Assembly (NCBI RefSeq): GCF_007971525.1
Contig: NZ_CP042437.1
Coordinates: 1,736,001-1,800,000 of the forward strand
DNA from: Mucilaginibacter ginsenosidivorax
GTDB lineage: Bacteria > Bacteroidota > Bacteroidia > Sphingobacteriales > Sphingobacteriaceae
Direction of reading: 5' to 3'
DNA: 64,000 bases
How positions within the stretch are numbered: position 1 is the stretch's first letter; every line of letters begins with the position of its first letter. Below are positions 1 through 8,074 of this stretch, piece after piece. A model generated the notes under the pieces. That model was not told the DNA's origin and made no database searches. It worked only from the letters and a program-made list of their open reading frames with translations. Position numbers and translations under genes: made by a program.

Positions 1-1281
1 CTGGCCCAGTAACTGGTAGCCCCAGGCATTCAGTTCCTGCTCATTTAACGTGAATAATGGGTCGGCCTGTTTCAATCCCGCAGTAACCTTATTTGCGTTG
101 GCAAAACCTTGTTTTAAAAGGGCGGTTCTTAGTTTTTTTACATTTTCGGGCAGCCCAAAGCCATTTGCTTCGTGCATATCAGGTATATAATATCCGGCTA
201 TTTCATCAATAAACCTATCCGGATTGCCTCCCATTAAATTGGTGAGCACCACGATGGACAGGTCATCCTTTAAATAAACAAATAAAGCCGAACGGCCGCC
301 ACCCACCGGCCCAACTGCCGGATGCTCCTTCCGGGTTACCGTTGGCCATCCAAGGGCATAACCGTTTGTAAGTTTGTTAAAACCGCCAATCTTCCCATTG
401 TTCAATATCGCCGGGGTCCACATAATGGCTATACTATTTTGCTGTTTCAGCAGTCGGCCCGTTTTTAAAGCGATGATCCAGTTAGCCATATCCGTGGCTG
501 TAGATTGTATGCCGGCAGCAGTACGGAAAAATACCGGGAACTGCATATAGCCTATCCCCGGCACCTTGTTCCGCACAAAATCGTTGCCCACCTGCCTGGT
601 CATGGTATAAGCGCCTGCATAATTAGGAATCACATCATACGAGTCGCCAAAGCGGGTCAGGTTCATGCCGGCTACTTTGAATTGTCTTTCTTCGATGAAT
701 TTTGTGAAATGCATGCCGCTTAGTTTGGTAATAATCTGGCCCAGCAGCACATACCCGGTTTGATTATACTGAAATTTTTCGCCCACACTGAATTCCATTG
801 GCAGCGCTTTTACTTTTTGCATCGCTTCGCTTTCGTCGTTATGGCCCAACACCTGTTCTTCCGCGTCGAGCATATCCGGCAGGCCCGAAATATGGGTTAA
901 CACTTGTTGCAGCATAATGCCCTGCCATTTTGGGGGCAGGCTATCCAGGTAGCGCGACAATGGCGCGTTAATATCCAGTTTCCCTTCTTCGGCCAGCTGC
1001 ATTACCGCAACACCCGTAAAGGCTTTGGTTATCGAATTGACCGAAAAAATGGTTTTATCGGTGGCCGGTATGTTATTTTCCAGGTTGGCAATACCATAGG
1101 TTTTGTTTTTAACAATTTTTCCATCGCGTACTACAGCCACCTGCAAAGCAGGTATGTGCAAGCGCTGCATTTTACTTTGCAAAAACAGATCGATACTATC
1201 GGGCGCGGAAACGTCCTGTGCTGATGCCAAAAGGGTGACGAATAAGGAACAGAAAACAAAAACAGCAGTTTTAAAATTCAT
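1..1281 (-). CDS. Serine hydrolase of the beta-lactamase/class C family (3' end cut by window)
   Basis: The reading frame opens at an ATG at 1279-1281 and runs off the left edge without a stop (427 codons visible). It starts with a signal peptide (hydrophobic VFVFCSLFVTLLASA, then AQD), so the product is exported. The nucleophile motif SITK is at residues 83-86, within NSITKAFTG. The second motif reads YNQ near residue 172, where class C enzymes have Y-x-N, followed by TGYVLLG. A GPVGGG stretch further on fits the third conserved region. Family members include beta-lactamases, D-aminopeptidases and esterases. The sequence does not say which; a generic peptidase or esterase role is more likely than true antibiotic hydrolysis. 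It stands alone upstream of a non-coding repeat region. Confidence 0.85.
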   Translation of the reverse strand, partial: MNFKTAVFVFCSLFVTLLASAQDVSAPDSIDLFLQSKMQRLHIPALQVAVVRDGKIVKNKTYGIANLENNIPATDKTIFSVNSITKAFTGVAVMQLAEEGKLDINAPLSRYLDSLPPKWQGIMLQQVLTHISGLPDMLDAEEQVLGHNDESEAMQKVKALPMEFSVGEKFQYNQTGYVLLGQIITKLSGMHFTKFIEERQFKVAGMNLTRFGDSYDVIPNYAGAYTMTRQVGNDFVRNKVPGIGYMQFPVFFRTAAGIQSTATDMANWIIALKTGRLLKQQNSIAIMWTPAILNNGKIGGFNKLTNGYALGWPTVTRKEHPAVGPVGGGRSALFVYLKDDLSIVVLTNLMGGNPDRFIDEIAGYYIPDMHEANGFGLPENVKKLRTALLKQGFANANKVTAGLKQADPLFTLNEQELNAWGYQLLGQ

Positions 1282-1717
1282 GTGATATGTAGATGGTTAA
1301 CGTAGATTTAGAGCTAAACATAGCGCTTTTGTTACCCAAGAACCGCTGCAAATAAAATTGTTTATGCATAAAGCCTGTAGATGGCTGATGCAAAGCCAAA
1401 TAATTTTCAGCTATTCCGGGCTGTTAAAACCCTTAGCGGAGTAGACACTATAGCTTCGGCTGGTATGTTAGCCGCGTTTTTTTAACATTATTTAGTTGTA
1501 ACCGACAACATCGGCCCGCTCAGTTGCCGCGGGAGGGCTGTTAGTTTTTCGCTGTTGTTTATTTTTGTTGGGGCTCAAGAGGGCTTCGCCGTTTGAAGCC
1601 GCAAAGTAACCAAACGGCTGTCAGCAGAAAGGCTTCTTTGCCGCACGGGCCTTTGCCCTGCAAAACGGCCAAAACCTGGGCTGGAATTATTTTGCCCCGA
1701 AGCTCACGCCCTCCCCT

Positions 1718-1797
1718 GCCGCAAAAACTTCCTATGCCCTGCAACCGCACAGGCCACCATTGTTTTGGCCGTTTTCGCCCGAAGCTGCTCTGCTGAC
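1718..1797. repeat. 80-bp direct repeat, copy 1
   Basis: This block and the one at 1909-1988 match over 80 bases with three differences seen by eye. Both begin GCCGCAAAAACTTCC and end CTGCTGAC. The copies are 191 bp apart in the same direction. The longer unit around copy 1 (about 1560-1800) gives overlapping pseudo-ORFs on both strands, as expected of a dispersed intergenic repeat. Confidence 0.85.
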
Positions 1798-1908
1798 CGG
1801 AAGGGAACACGAGAGCTTCCGACATCCTCGCGGAGGGTTATAAAATCTTTCGCTATGCATGCTGTTGATTCTTTAATTCTGTGAATTCTGATTCAGACAA
1901 TTAACCCC

Positions 1909-1988
1909 GCCGCAAAAACTTCCTATGCCCTTCAACCGCACAGGCCACCATCGTTTTGGCCGTTTTCGCCCGAAGCTGCCCTGCTGAC
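1909..1988. repeat. 80-bp direct repeat, copy 2
   Basis: Second copy of the 1718-1797 block. It is preceded by ATTCTGATTCAGACAATT, which resembles the TTCAGACA-containing palindromes found around the GxxExxY gene at 16193-16856. Confidence 0.85.
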
Positions 1989-2086
1989 ACTTCACGGAAA
2001 ACGAGAGCCAATCGTTTATCACAGAAATATGAGTTAAGTCAGGTGCAATTCAATCTCGTTCTTAAGTAAACGGTTAATAAAAAAAG

Positions 2087-2185
2087 AGCCGTAGGTTCGG
2101 CCAATATTGTAGCCACGGGTTTTAACCCATGGTAAACTAAACAGCAGGTAAATGAGTGCCATAGGCACGGCCCATATATCGGGCC
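2087..2185. repeat. Cluster of four short palindromes
   Basis: Four successive inverted repeats can be read: GCCG/CGGC at 2088-2101, CCACGGGTT/AACCCATGG at 2113-2132, GTGCC/GGCAC at 2156-2168 and GGCCC/GGGCC at 2169-2185. The pattern is that of a REP-like intergenic element, directly outside the left boundary of the island. Confidence 0.6.
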
Positions 2186-2216
2186 TATCGACTAATCACA
2201 AGATGTTTACAAAAAA

Positions 2217-2516
2217 AGTCTTATCTCTTGATTCTAATCTCTTGACTCTTTTTCCCCAGGGCGTTTCCCCAACCGGTAGAAGTTGGGGCCGGGTCATCCG
2301 CTCATACTGCACAGGGCCTTAGGCGCGGGCTGGTATCCGCTGCTACCCCTAACGCAGGTTGGGGGTATACAAAAACACCCGGATGAAATTAACATCCGCG
2401 TGTTGCATATTCATTACTTAGCATGGCGTTTACCTATCACCGGGCCACAAGGCTGGAGCCTTGCGGCAGCGAAAAGACCTTGCGGTAGCTGGGGGGATGC
2501 CCCCCTGCGACAGGGG
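2217..2516 (+). repeat. Left boundary element of the NACHT island
   Basis: This roughly 300-bp non-coding element recurs, diverged and inverted, at 6845-7116. Shared blocks, in order, are: an oligo repeat (CTTGATTCTAATCTCTTGAC), a GGCGTT(T)CCC box, CCGCTCATACTGCACAGG, GGTAT(C/A)CGCT, CCCCTAACGCA, and a distal GGCAGCG(A/G)AAAG.CTTGCGGTAGC block. The GCGTT and AACGC ends can pair. Because the order is kept and only spacing and loops differ, this is one structured element present twice. It resembles repeats widely seen in Bacteroidota intergenic DNA (recollection, not searched). Confidence 0.75.
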
Positions 2517-2622
2517 AAGTGCGCAAGCTATTAATAGTAAGTAAAATACGGTGAAAACACCTATTGCATTATCGATATATTAATCCAATATTACGCAATT
2601 ATTAAACCTGACCTATTTTATC

Positions 2623-3840
2623 ATGTCAAAATTTTATCGAGAATCTTTGGAGCGTCAAGAATTAATTGACGACAATATATTGGTTACAGTCAAAAAGACT
2701 CTTAAGCTTATTGAAAACAGTGAGTTCTATAAAGAGTTAGTCGCACTTTTTAAGATAGATGAGCAATCGAATGAATCAATTCCAATACTCGGATTAAACA
2801 AATTGATAAATTCTATAATTTATAAAGATGGCCAGTACGAAAAATTTGATTTTCCGGTAAATCTTTGCGATGTATCTCTGAATAGGTTTACAGATAGTGG
2901 TTCTATTATCTTAAATATATTAATTGATAAAAGCGAAGTTCAAACGGAAAAAAGTAAAATACTTCTTGCTGAGACCGCATACAATGCCAAAAGTGATTAC
3001 TTTGAGAGTGCTTATAAATTAGATCAATTCGCAAAGTTTTGTTTCAAGGAGCGACATACAAAGTTACTACAAGATAATATTAGAATCTTAAATGAGCACT
3101 ATCAAAATTCTAATGATTATAATCGAAATTTTAGGGTGCTTAAAACTTCAGATGGTGAATATTTTGTTAGAGCGATAACATCTACAACTCATTATAATAA
3201 CTATGGGATAAGGTTTGCCTTATTCACGGCAACGCTTTCTCTTAAAAACTTAATGACGACTCAAGGTTGGGAATTCAGAGTTAACCGTGCTGAATATGAC
3301 GAATCTCATATAAAAGTATTCTTTGAAAAGGTTGGAACCAAATTCATTAAAGGTATTGGCACGATAAAATATATTATTGAAATGTCAAATGATGAAATTA
3401 AACGTGAGGCAATGAAGTTTTCAGCAGTATACTCAATTTTATCAGAGGATTATGAGATATATGTCAAACCCGAGAAGTTAAAAACAGAGTTGATTTCTAT
3501 CCAACATAATTTTAACCCTTCAACTGTATTTGCTCATTTATCTACTATGAATGAATTTATTACAAAATCTGAATCAGAGATCATGGAGGATATTGGAGAA
3601 TTAAATAATATTAACAACCCTGATGAATTGAGGTACTTATTATTGAGAAAAGTAGAGCTTACAAAAAACAATGAAATCAAGCAGGAACGGGCAGGTTTGA
3701 CTAAGTTACTTCAAGTGAAAATAAATACTATATCTGAATTGCTGAGTTTAATGGGTAAAGTAGATTTGATAGTGTCGGACTTAGAAACGAAAGAGTATTT
3801 AAGATACTTGTTTTATGACGTTTTAAATAAACGCAAATAG
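2623..3840 (+). CDS. Unrecognised 405-residue protein, first gene of the island
   Basis: I do not recognise this family. It is a soluble protein with no signal peptide or membrane segment, rich in Lys, Glu, Asn and Ile, and it ends in a long helical stretch (about residues 290-400). The middle section (about 160-250) contains DGEYFVRAITSTTHYNNYG and FRVNRAEYDESHIKVFF, which look like a beta-rich core. This has a faint similarity in style to DUF932 phage/plasmid proteins, but I would not assign it. Codon and base composition are far more AT-rich than in the flanking genes. It lies 208 bp upstream of the NACHT gene on the same strand, separated by a large palindrome, so the two may be separate cassettes or one system. 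Confidence 0.8.
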   Translation: MSKFYRESLERQELIDDNILVTVKKTLKLIENSEFYKELVALFKIDEQSNESIPILGLNKLINSIIYKDGQYEKFDFPVNLCDVSLNRFTDSGSIILNILIDKSEVQTEKSKILLAETAYNAKSDYFESAYKLDQFAKFCFKERHTKLLQDNIRILNEHYQNSNDYNRNFRVLKTSDGEYFVRAITSTTHYNNYGIRFALFTATLSLKNLMTTQGWEFRVNRAEYDESHIKVFFEKVGTKFIKGIGTIKYIIEMSNDEIKREAMKFSAVYSILSEDYEIYVKPEKLKTELISIQHNFNPSTVFAHLSTMNEFITKSESEIMEDIGELNNINNPDELRYLLLRKVELTKNNEIKQERAGLTKLLQVKINTISELLSLMGKVDLIVSDLETKEYLRYLFYDVLNKRK

Positions 3841-3875
3841 AATTTAATTACTAATTTATTTGGTTTGAAATGCTA

Positions 3876-4011
3876 CCCCGATTTAGCGCAAGTCTTACGT
3901 AAAGGGCTGCGGGGGGATGACTTGTGATCGATATAAGGTCAGGGATTTTTTTTTAACAAGTCGCAAGTCATCCGCCCACCGAGCCAACGCTCAAGACTTG
4001 CGCTAAAGGGG
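3876..4011. repeat. 136-bp nested palindrome between the two island genes
   Basis: The outer arms are 3876-3896 (CCCCGATTTAGCGCAAGTCTT) minus its last base and 3993-4011 (AAGACTTGCGCTAAAGGGG). The inner arms are 3914-3924 (GGATGACTTG region) and 3964-3973 (CAAGTCATCC). A cruciform or a long RNA hairpin is possible. It could be a miniature mobile element, a terminator for the upstream gene, or a cassette boundary. Confidence 0.8.
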
Positions 4012-4048
4012 AATTTGTTTGTTAAACTATTATTTAACTTAAAAAAAT

Positions 4049-6841
4049 ATGGTCGGTACGCTTATCACAGTTGGCGGATGGTTAACTGGTAAATTATTAG
4101 ATAAAGGATTCGATGAACTTTATTCATCTGTAAAAGAGAGTAAGTCAATAAATAAAAAGTTTTATACTGCCGTAGATATCGTTTCCAAAGACTTGCAAAC
4201 ACAGTATCCAGATGTCCTTGATGGAAATATTAAATATTTCTTTAAATCCGAAAAAGTATTTAATGAATTATTCAAATTGCTTTTCAAGTCGTCCAAATTA
4301 AATAAAAAAAAGATCGCCCAATCTTTTGACACAAATACATTGCCAAAAGATTTCATCTTAAAGTTTGTTTCAGCTCTAAAGATCGAGCTACTAAAAGACA
4401 AATTATTTGATGAAATTTTTTCAAACAATGAATTATATTTTATTTTCCAGGGGATCGAAAAAAACATAAAGCTTATTGCAAAAAATACGACCATAAGTGC
4501 AAAAGAATTAAGAGAAATAAAAGAAATTGTAATCAAAAAATTTGACGACAATTTCAATTTTGACGAATTTAAAGACCTATATACTAAAAATGCGCTGAAC
4601 TCACTTTCACAAATTAATTTCCTCGGCTTAGGACTAGACAGTTCAAAAAAAATCCACCGAAAGAACTTACAAGATATTTTTATTCGGCCACTTTGCCAGC
4701 CTCTCGGCAAGTCAAGTAAAATTAATGTTTTAGAAGATTTTGATGAAGATGACGTGGACGATGCAATTGACTATTCGCGCATAATCAGTTACCATAACAA
4801 AATAGTAATCCTTGGTAATCCTGGAGCCGGAAAATCTGTATTGGTAAGATCTTTAATGTGTGACATATTATCAAACAATAGGAAAGCTTTTTTGGAGCCC
4901 GGCATTTGTAACTTAGTCCCATTTCGTATTGAGTTAAGAAAATATATAGCTTATAAAAAAGAAAATAAAGGCTCAATACTGAAATATCTATCATACAGCT
5001 TAGAAACTGACTATCAGATTAATAATATAACCGAATCTACTATAAACGAAATTTTCGTTCATTTTAACTGTATTATCTTTTTTGATGGTTTGGATGAGAT
5101 TTTCAACATTATTGATAAAATTGAAGCTAAAACCGATATCGAAAACTTTCAAAATAAATATGCATGCCTAAAATCTATAACCACGTCGCGAATTATAGGA
5201 TACGAAGAAACTAGCTTAAACGAATCTTTTCAAGAACTTCTTATTAGGAAGTTTAACGATGACCAAATAGAAGAATATGTAACCAAATGGTACGAAAAAG
5301 AAGAAGATAATGATCACATTCGCGGACAGGAGGTATCTGGCTTTCTATACAAAAGGCATGAAATAGACCGAGAATTAATAACAAATCCTCTTTTGCTATC
5401 ATTAATTGTAATCATTTATCGTAACGCGTTAAAAATTCCAGAATCAAAGTTAGAAATATACCAAAGTTGCACAAAAACGCTCGTCGATAAATGGGAAGCG
5501 TTAAAAAATTTAAAGTTTGATTTAGATCCCGAAGTGCTAAAAAGCAAAGATAAATTATTAGCAGATCTAGCATATTGGCAATATGAAAAATTAAGTGGCG
5601 ATACCCCCCAGATAACTTATGAATTAGCTAAAAACACGGTTGCTATCAGCTTAGAAAGATTAGAGATTGCTGATAATTTCAATAGCGAATCGATTGCTGA
5701 AGAATTTATGAATTATGCGTCAAAACGATCTATTTATTTTGAGGATAATTTTACACATAAAACTTTCTTAGAATACTATACAGCATACTGGATTTACTCA
5801 AATGTCGAAAAAGCACACGATATTAAAAAAAGAGATGAGATAATAACCAAGTATATAGGGAATCCTTTTTGGAATATAGTCCTTGAGCTTTTATTCAATT
5901 TAATTGACAAAGACTTGGGAACAAATAGTGTCATTGATTCGATTGTAACAGATCAAATAAAGACGAGTTCTAAATCCATACCTTTTTTACTATCAGTTTG
6001 CTTGAATATTAAAAATATCAGCAAAAATTCGATTGCTTATATTATTTCATCTGCAATAGAAACGACTTTAAATAACTATTCTAAAAACAAAGATCCTCAT
6101 ATTTTCCCAGCTGTAGAATCATTTTACTTCAGAAATGTTAAGTCTAAAAATTTGCTTAAAGAAAAATTTAAAGAGCTAGAAATTGCTTTTAAAGAAGATG
6201 AAATAAATCAACTTAAGCTATATACTCTTTACGCAGAACTAAATTTATCATACAGGGTTTTAGGGAATGAATCTTTTGAATTAACAGCTATAGAAACATA
6301 TCAAAATCTCCTTTCTAAAGATGATTATTTATACATGGTTAATATGTATGCTTTCACTTCTGGTGAAACTTTTTTAGAAGATTTTTTATTATTCCTTGAA
6401 ATTTTTGATCAGGACAAAGTTTTTACGGGTTACGATTCGAGATATCAAGAATTAAGATTTGGAGAACTGTTTATCTCGATGATTTATAGATTAATGGAAA
6501 AAGAAGAATCTATAATTTCAGATTATATAGTGCGATACGACAAGGCTGGGCTTAATTTTGATAAAATGATCAAATTTTTAGCGGCTAACGAGCAGAACTT
6601 TCATTTTAATAAAAGGCATTTGGAAAAGCTTATCACTACAATATCTTTCGTGGAAAACTTGGCAGTTAAGAAAATTCTGTTTTTAATATTAATATCATTT
6701 AATAGCGTTAGGTATATAAATAGAGTTAAGTCTACCAAATTACTTCTAGACAATTTTAAATACAAAACCCTTCTTACATGTTTGATAGATACAAAATTAT
6801 CGTTTTCTGAAAAAGTAGATGAAATACTTTTACTAGTTTAA
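4049..6841 (+). CDS. NACHT-domain STAND NTPase, probable anti-phage sensor
   Basis: This is a 930-residue STAND-type ATPase. The P-loop is GNPGAGKS at residues 256-263. The Walker B/NACHT signature IIFFDGLDEI is at 342-351, with the doubled acidic residues typical of NACHT. A sensor-like TTSRIIGYEE follows at about 379. Residues 1-200 are mostly helical and match no effector domain I can name. Residues about 540-930 are a long helical region, which in this class usually serves as sensor or autoinhibitory domain. Bacterial NACHT proteins (bNACHT) are established anti-phage defence proteins; a role here is inferred from domain architecture, AT-rich composition and position in an island flanked by inverted elements. 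No protease, nuclease or TIR effector is visible, so the mechanism is open. Confidence 0.85.
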   Translation: MVGTLITVGGWLTGKLLDKGFDELYSSVKESKSINKKFYTAVDIVSKDLQTQYPDVLDGNIKYFFKSEKVFNELFKLLFKSSKLNKKKIAQSFDTNTLPKDFILKFVSALKIELLKDKLFDEIFSNNELYFIFQGIEKNIKLIAKNTTISAKELREIKEIVIKKFDDNFNFDEFKDLYTKNALNSLSQINFLGLGLDSSKKIHRKNLQDIFIRPLCQPLGKSSKINVLEDFDEDDVDDAIDYSRIISYHNKIVILGNPGAGKSVLVRSLMCDILSNNRKAFLEPGICNLVPFRIELRKYIAYKKENKGSILKYLSYSLETDYQINNITESTINEIFVHFNCIIFFDGLDEIFNIIDKIEAKTDIENFQNKYACLKSITTSRIIGYEETSLNESFQELLIRKFNDDQIEEYVTKWYEKEEDNDHIRGQEVSGFLYKRHEIDRELITNPLLLSLIVIIYRNALKIPESKLEIYQSCTKTLVDKWEALKNLKFDLDPEVLKSKDKLLADLAYWQYEKLSGDTPQITYELAKNTVAISLERLEIADNFNSESIAEEFMNYASKRSIYFEDNFTHKTFLEYYTAYWIYSNVEKAHDIKKRDEIITKYIGNPFWNIVLELLFNLIDKDLGTNSVIDSIVTDQIKTSSKSIPFLLSVCLNIKNISKNSIAYIISSAIETTLNNYSKNKDPHIFPAVESFYFRNVKSKNLLKEKFKELEIAFKEDEINQLKLYTLYAELNLSYRVLGNESFELTAIETYQNLLSKDDYLYMVNMYAFTSGETFLEDFLLFLEIFDQDKVFTGYDSRYQELRFGELFISMIYRLMEKEESIISDYIVRYDKAGLNFDKMIKFLAANEQNFHFNKRHLEKLITTISFVENLAVKKILFLILISFNSVRYINRVKSTKLLLDNFKYKTLLTCLIDTKLSFSEKVDEILLLV

Positions 6842-6844
6842 TGT

Positions 6845-7116
6845 TACCTGCCCTTCTGTACACCGCAGGGGTCCTCGTCGAGAGCCCTCTGCTACCGCAA
6901 GCACTTCCCGCTGCCACAGGCCTCCTGGCCTGTGCGCCCGTATGCAAATCACGATGCTGTTGTAAAGCACAAAGTCCCAATCCCACCCACAGCTTGCGTT
7001 AGGGGGTGTAGCGTATACCGGACAGGTGGCTAAGGCCTGTGCAGTATGAGCGGAAAACCCGGCCCGCAGGGAACGCCAGGATAAGAGTCAAGAGATTAGA
7101 ATCAAGAATTAAGACA
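6845..7116 (-). repeat. Right boundary element of the NACHT island (inverted copy)
   Basis: Read on the minus strand, this repeats the ordered blocks of 2217-2516: the CTTGATTCTAATCTCTTGAC oligo repeat, GGCGTTCCC, CCGCTCATACTGCACAGG, GGTATACGCT, CCCCTAACGCA and CTTGCGGTAGC. It begins four bases after the NACHT stop codon. The remainder of the gap to 7177 shows no gene. Confidence 0.75.
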
Positions 7117-7177
7117 GCTGCAAATAGTAGTAATTAGCAATACTGATTTGCATTAACCAACAAGCACCCCCATCAAA

Positions 7178-7747
7178 TCAGTATTCGCAGAAGCAGGCAG
7201 AAGAATCGACTTTAAAATATCGGCCGAAATGGCGGTAATTGGCTGTTCTGCTTAGGATGCCATCAAAGCCGGGTGAGTTTTTTAAATTTTGTTTAAGGTA
7301 AGCAATTACTTCGTTAATTGAATTGATGCCTTTTTTGCAATTTATGGCTTTAAAGAAAACGAGCTTGCCATGGAATAAAATGCAGATGTTTGAAAAGGAC
7401 TCATACTGGTATAACGGTGCAAAATGGTAAATATGCCCCTCTTTAAAACTGACTACTCTTTTGGTGGAGTTATTTAAAGTATCTACCAGATCGTAAACAA
7501 AAAAGGCAAGGGGCTTTTTCCCTTTTACTCCAAATTGCGTGAATGGATCTTTGAAATCATAAGAAGGAGCGAAACGTTTTTTGAGTTGTGTTAATACTTT
7601 ACAAAAGCTGTTCAAAACCCTGGTGTGCCGGTACTGGTAAAGGCCAACTGAATCAGGATGTACGCTGTGGTTGCCCCTGGCAGTATTTCGGGCTGATGCG
7701 GATGCCTGCAGGAGGATGGAAAGCAGTAACAGGGATATCAATTTCAT
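7178..7747 (-). CDS. Small secreted protein of unknown function
   Basis: The chosen start is the ATG at 7745-7747, because it begins a clear signal peptide (MKLISLLLLSILLQASASA); the longer frame upstream runs through a repeat. The mature part of about 170 residues is basic and aromatic, with segments such as PLAFFVYDLVDTL and GHIYHFAPLYQYESF, and ends in ACFCEY. It has no lipobox. The short beta-strand-like segments suggest a small periplasmic or extracellular domain, but I do not recognise a family. It lies downstream of, and in the same direction as, the propeller-FKBP gene, with a hairpin terminator between them. Confidence 0.65.
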   Translation of the reverse strand: MKLISLLLLSILLQASASARNTARGNHSVHPDSVGLYQYRHTRVLNSFCKVLTQLKKRFAPSYDFKDPFTQFGVKGKKPLAFFVYDLVDTLNNSTKRVVSFKEGHIYHFAPLYQYESFSNICILFHGKLVFFKAINCKKGINSINEVIAYLKQNLKNSPGFDGILSRTANYRHFGRYFKVDSSACFCEY

Positions 7748-7802
7748 TTTGGGTGGATAAGGGGTTAATGGGTTGGCGTGCATTGTTGCCTGGGCATTTA
7801 CA

Positions 7803-7985
7803 AATAAACGAAAACCTCCCGGAGTTTTTGGCTTCGGGAGGCTTTGATATTTTGGGGTAAGCAATTGGTCTTGTACGGCATGCGAGGAGGTTGCTTCGTG
7901 CCTCGCAATGACATGGTGGGATTGGCATGGCGGCCAGGCCTTTGCCCGCGTCCTTCGACAGGCTCAGCATGACCGGCCCTTTTTA
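7803..7985. repeat. Duplicated intergenic block, copy A
   Basis: This block closely matches 9886-10080. It contains, in order, a G+C-rich terminator-like hairpin, GGCATGCGAGGAG, half of the GCTTCGT.CCTCGCAATGAC family, TGGCATGGCGG, and CTTCGACAGGCTCAGCATGA. Copy B carries a small internal insertion. The two copies bracket the propeller-FKBP gene. Confidence 0.8.
7815..7841 (-). terminator. Hairpin after the propeller-FKBP gene
   Basis: CCTCCCG (7815-7821) pairs with CGGGAGG (7835-7841). On the minus strand the stem is followed by TTTTCGTTT. It can end transcripts of the gene at 8075-9736. Confidence 0.6.
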
Positions 7986-8074
7986 TACTCACCACTCAAA
8001 CTCACTACTACACGCAGGGCACACGCGACAAGCGTGCGCCAGCGGTGGCTATTTAATAAAAACCGGTTTTAAAA

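Larger units (their letters stand above)
1282..2216. other. Non-coding repeat-rich stretch
   Basis: No convincing gene is present. Short open frames here overlap one another on both strands and look like decayed or interspersed repeat sequence. The stretch holds an 80-bp imperfect direct repeat (1718-1797 and 1909-1988) and a run of four small palindromes (2087-2185). It then meets the left boundary element of the AT-rich island. Confidence 0.6.

Noticed and set aside
1559..1825. 88-codon open frame on the minus strand
   Set aside because: Overlaps an open frame on the other strand and lies inside a duplicated non-coding repeat; no start context or protein-like composition.
2255..2365. The GGCGTT...CCCTAACGCA element as an integron attC site
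   Set aside because: The terminal boxes are in the order GTT...AAC, whereas attC sites run AAC...GTT, and no integron integrase is seen. It remains an unexplained structured repeat.
2283..2534. 83-codon open frame in the left island element
   Set aside because: It coincides with the repeated non-coding element, and its counterpart in the right copy is not conserved as protein.
4162..4710. 182-codon open frame on the minus strand inside the NACHT gene
   Set aside because: Antisense to a clear P-loop ATPase; its Ser/Phe/Asn-rich sequence is what AT-rich DNA gives in the opposite frame.
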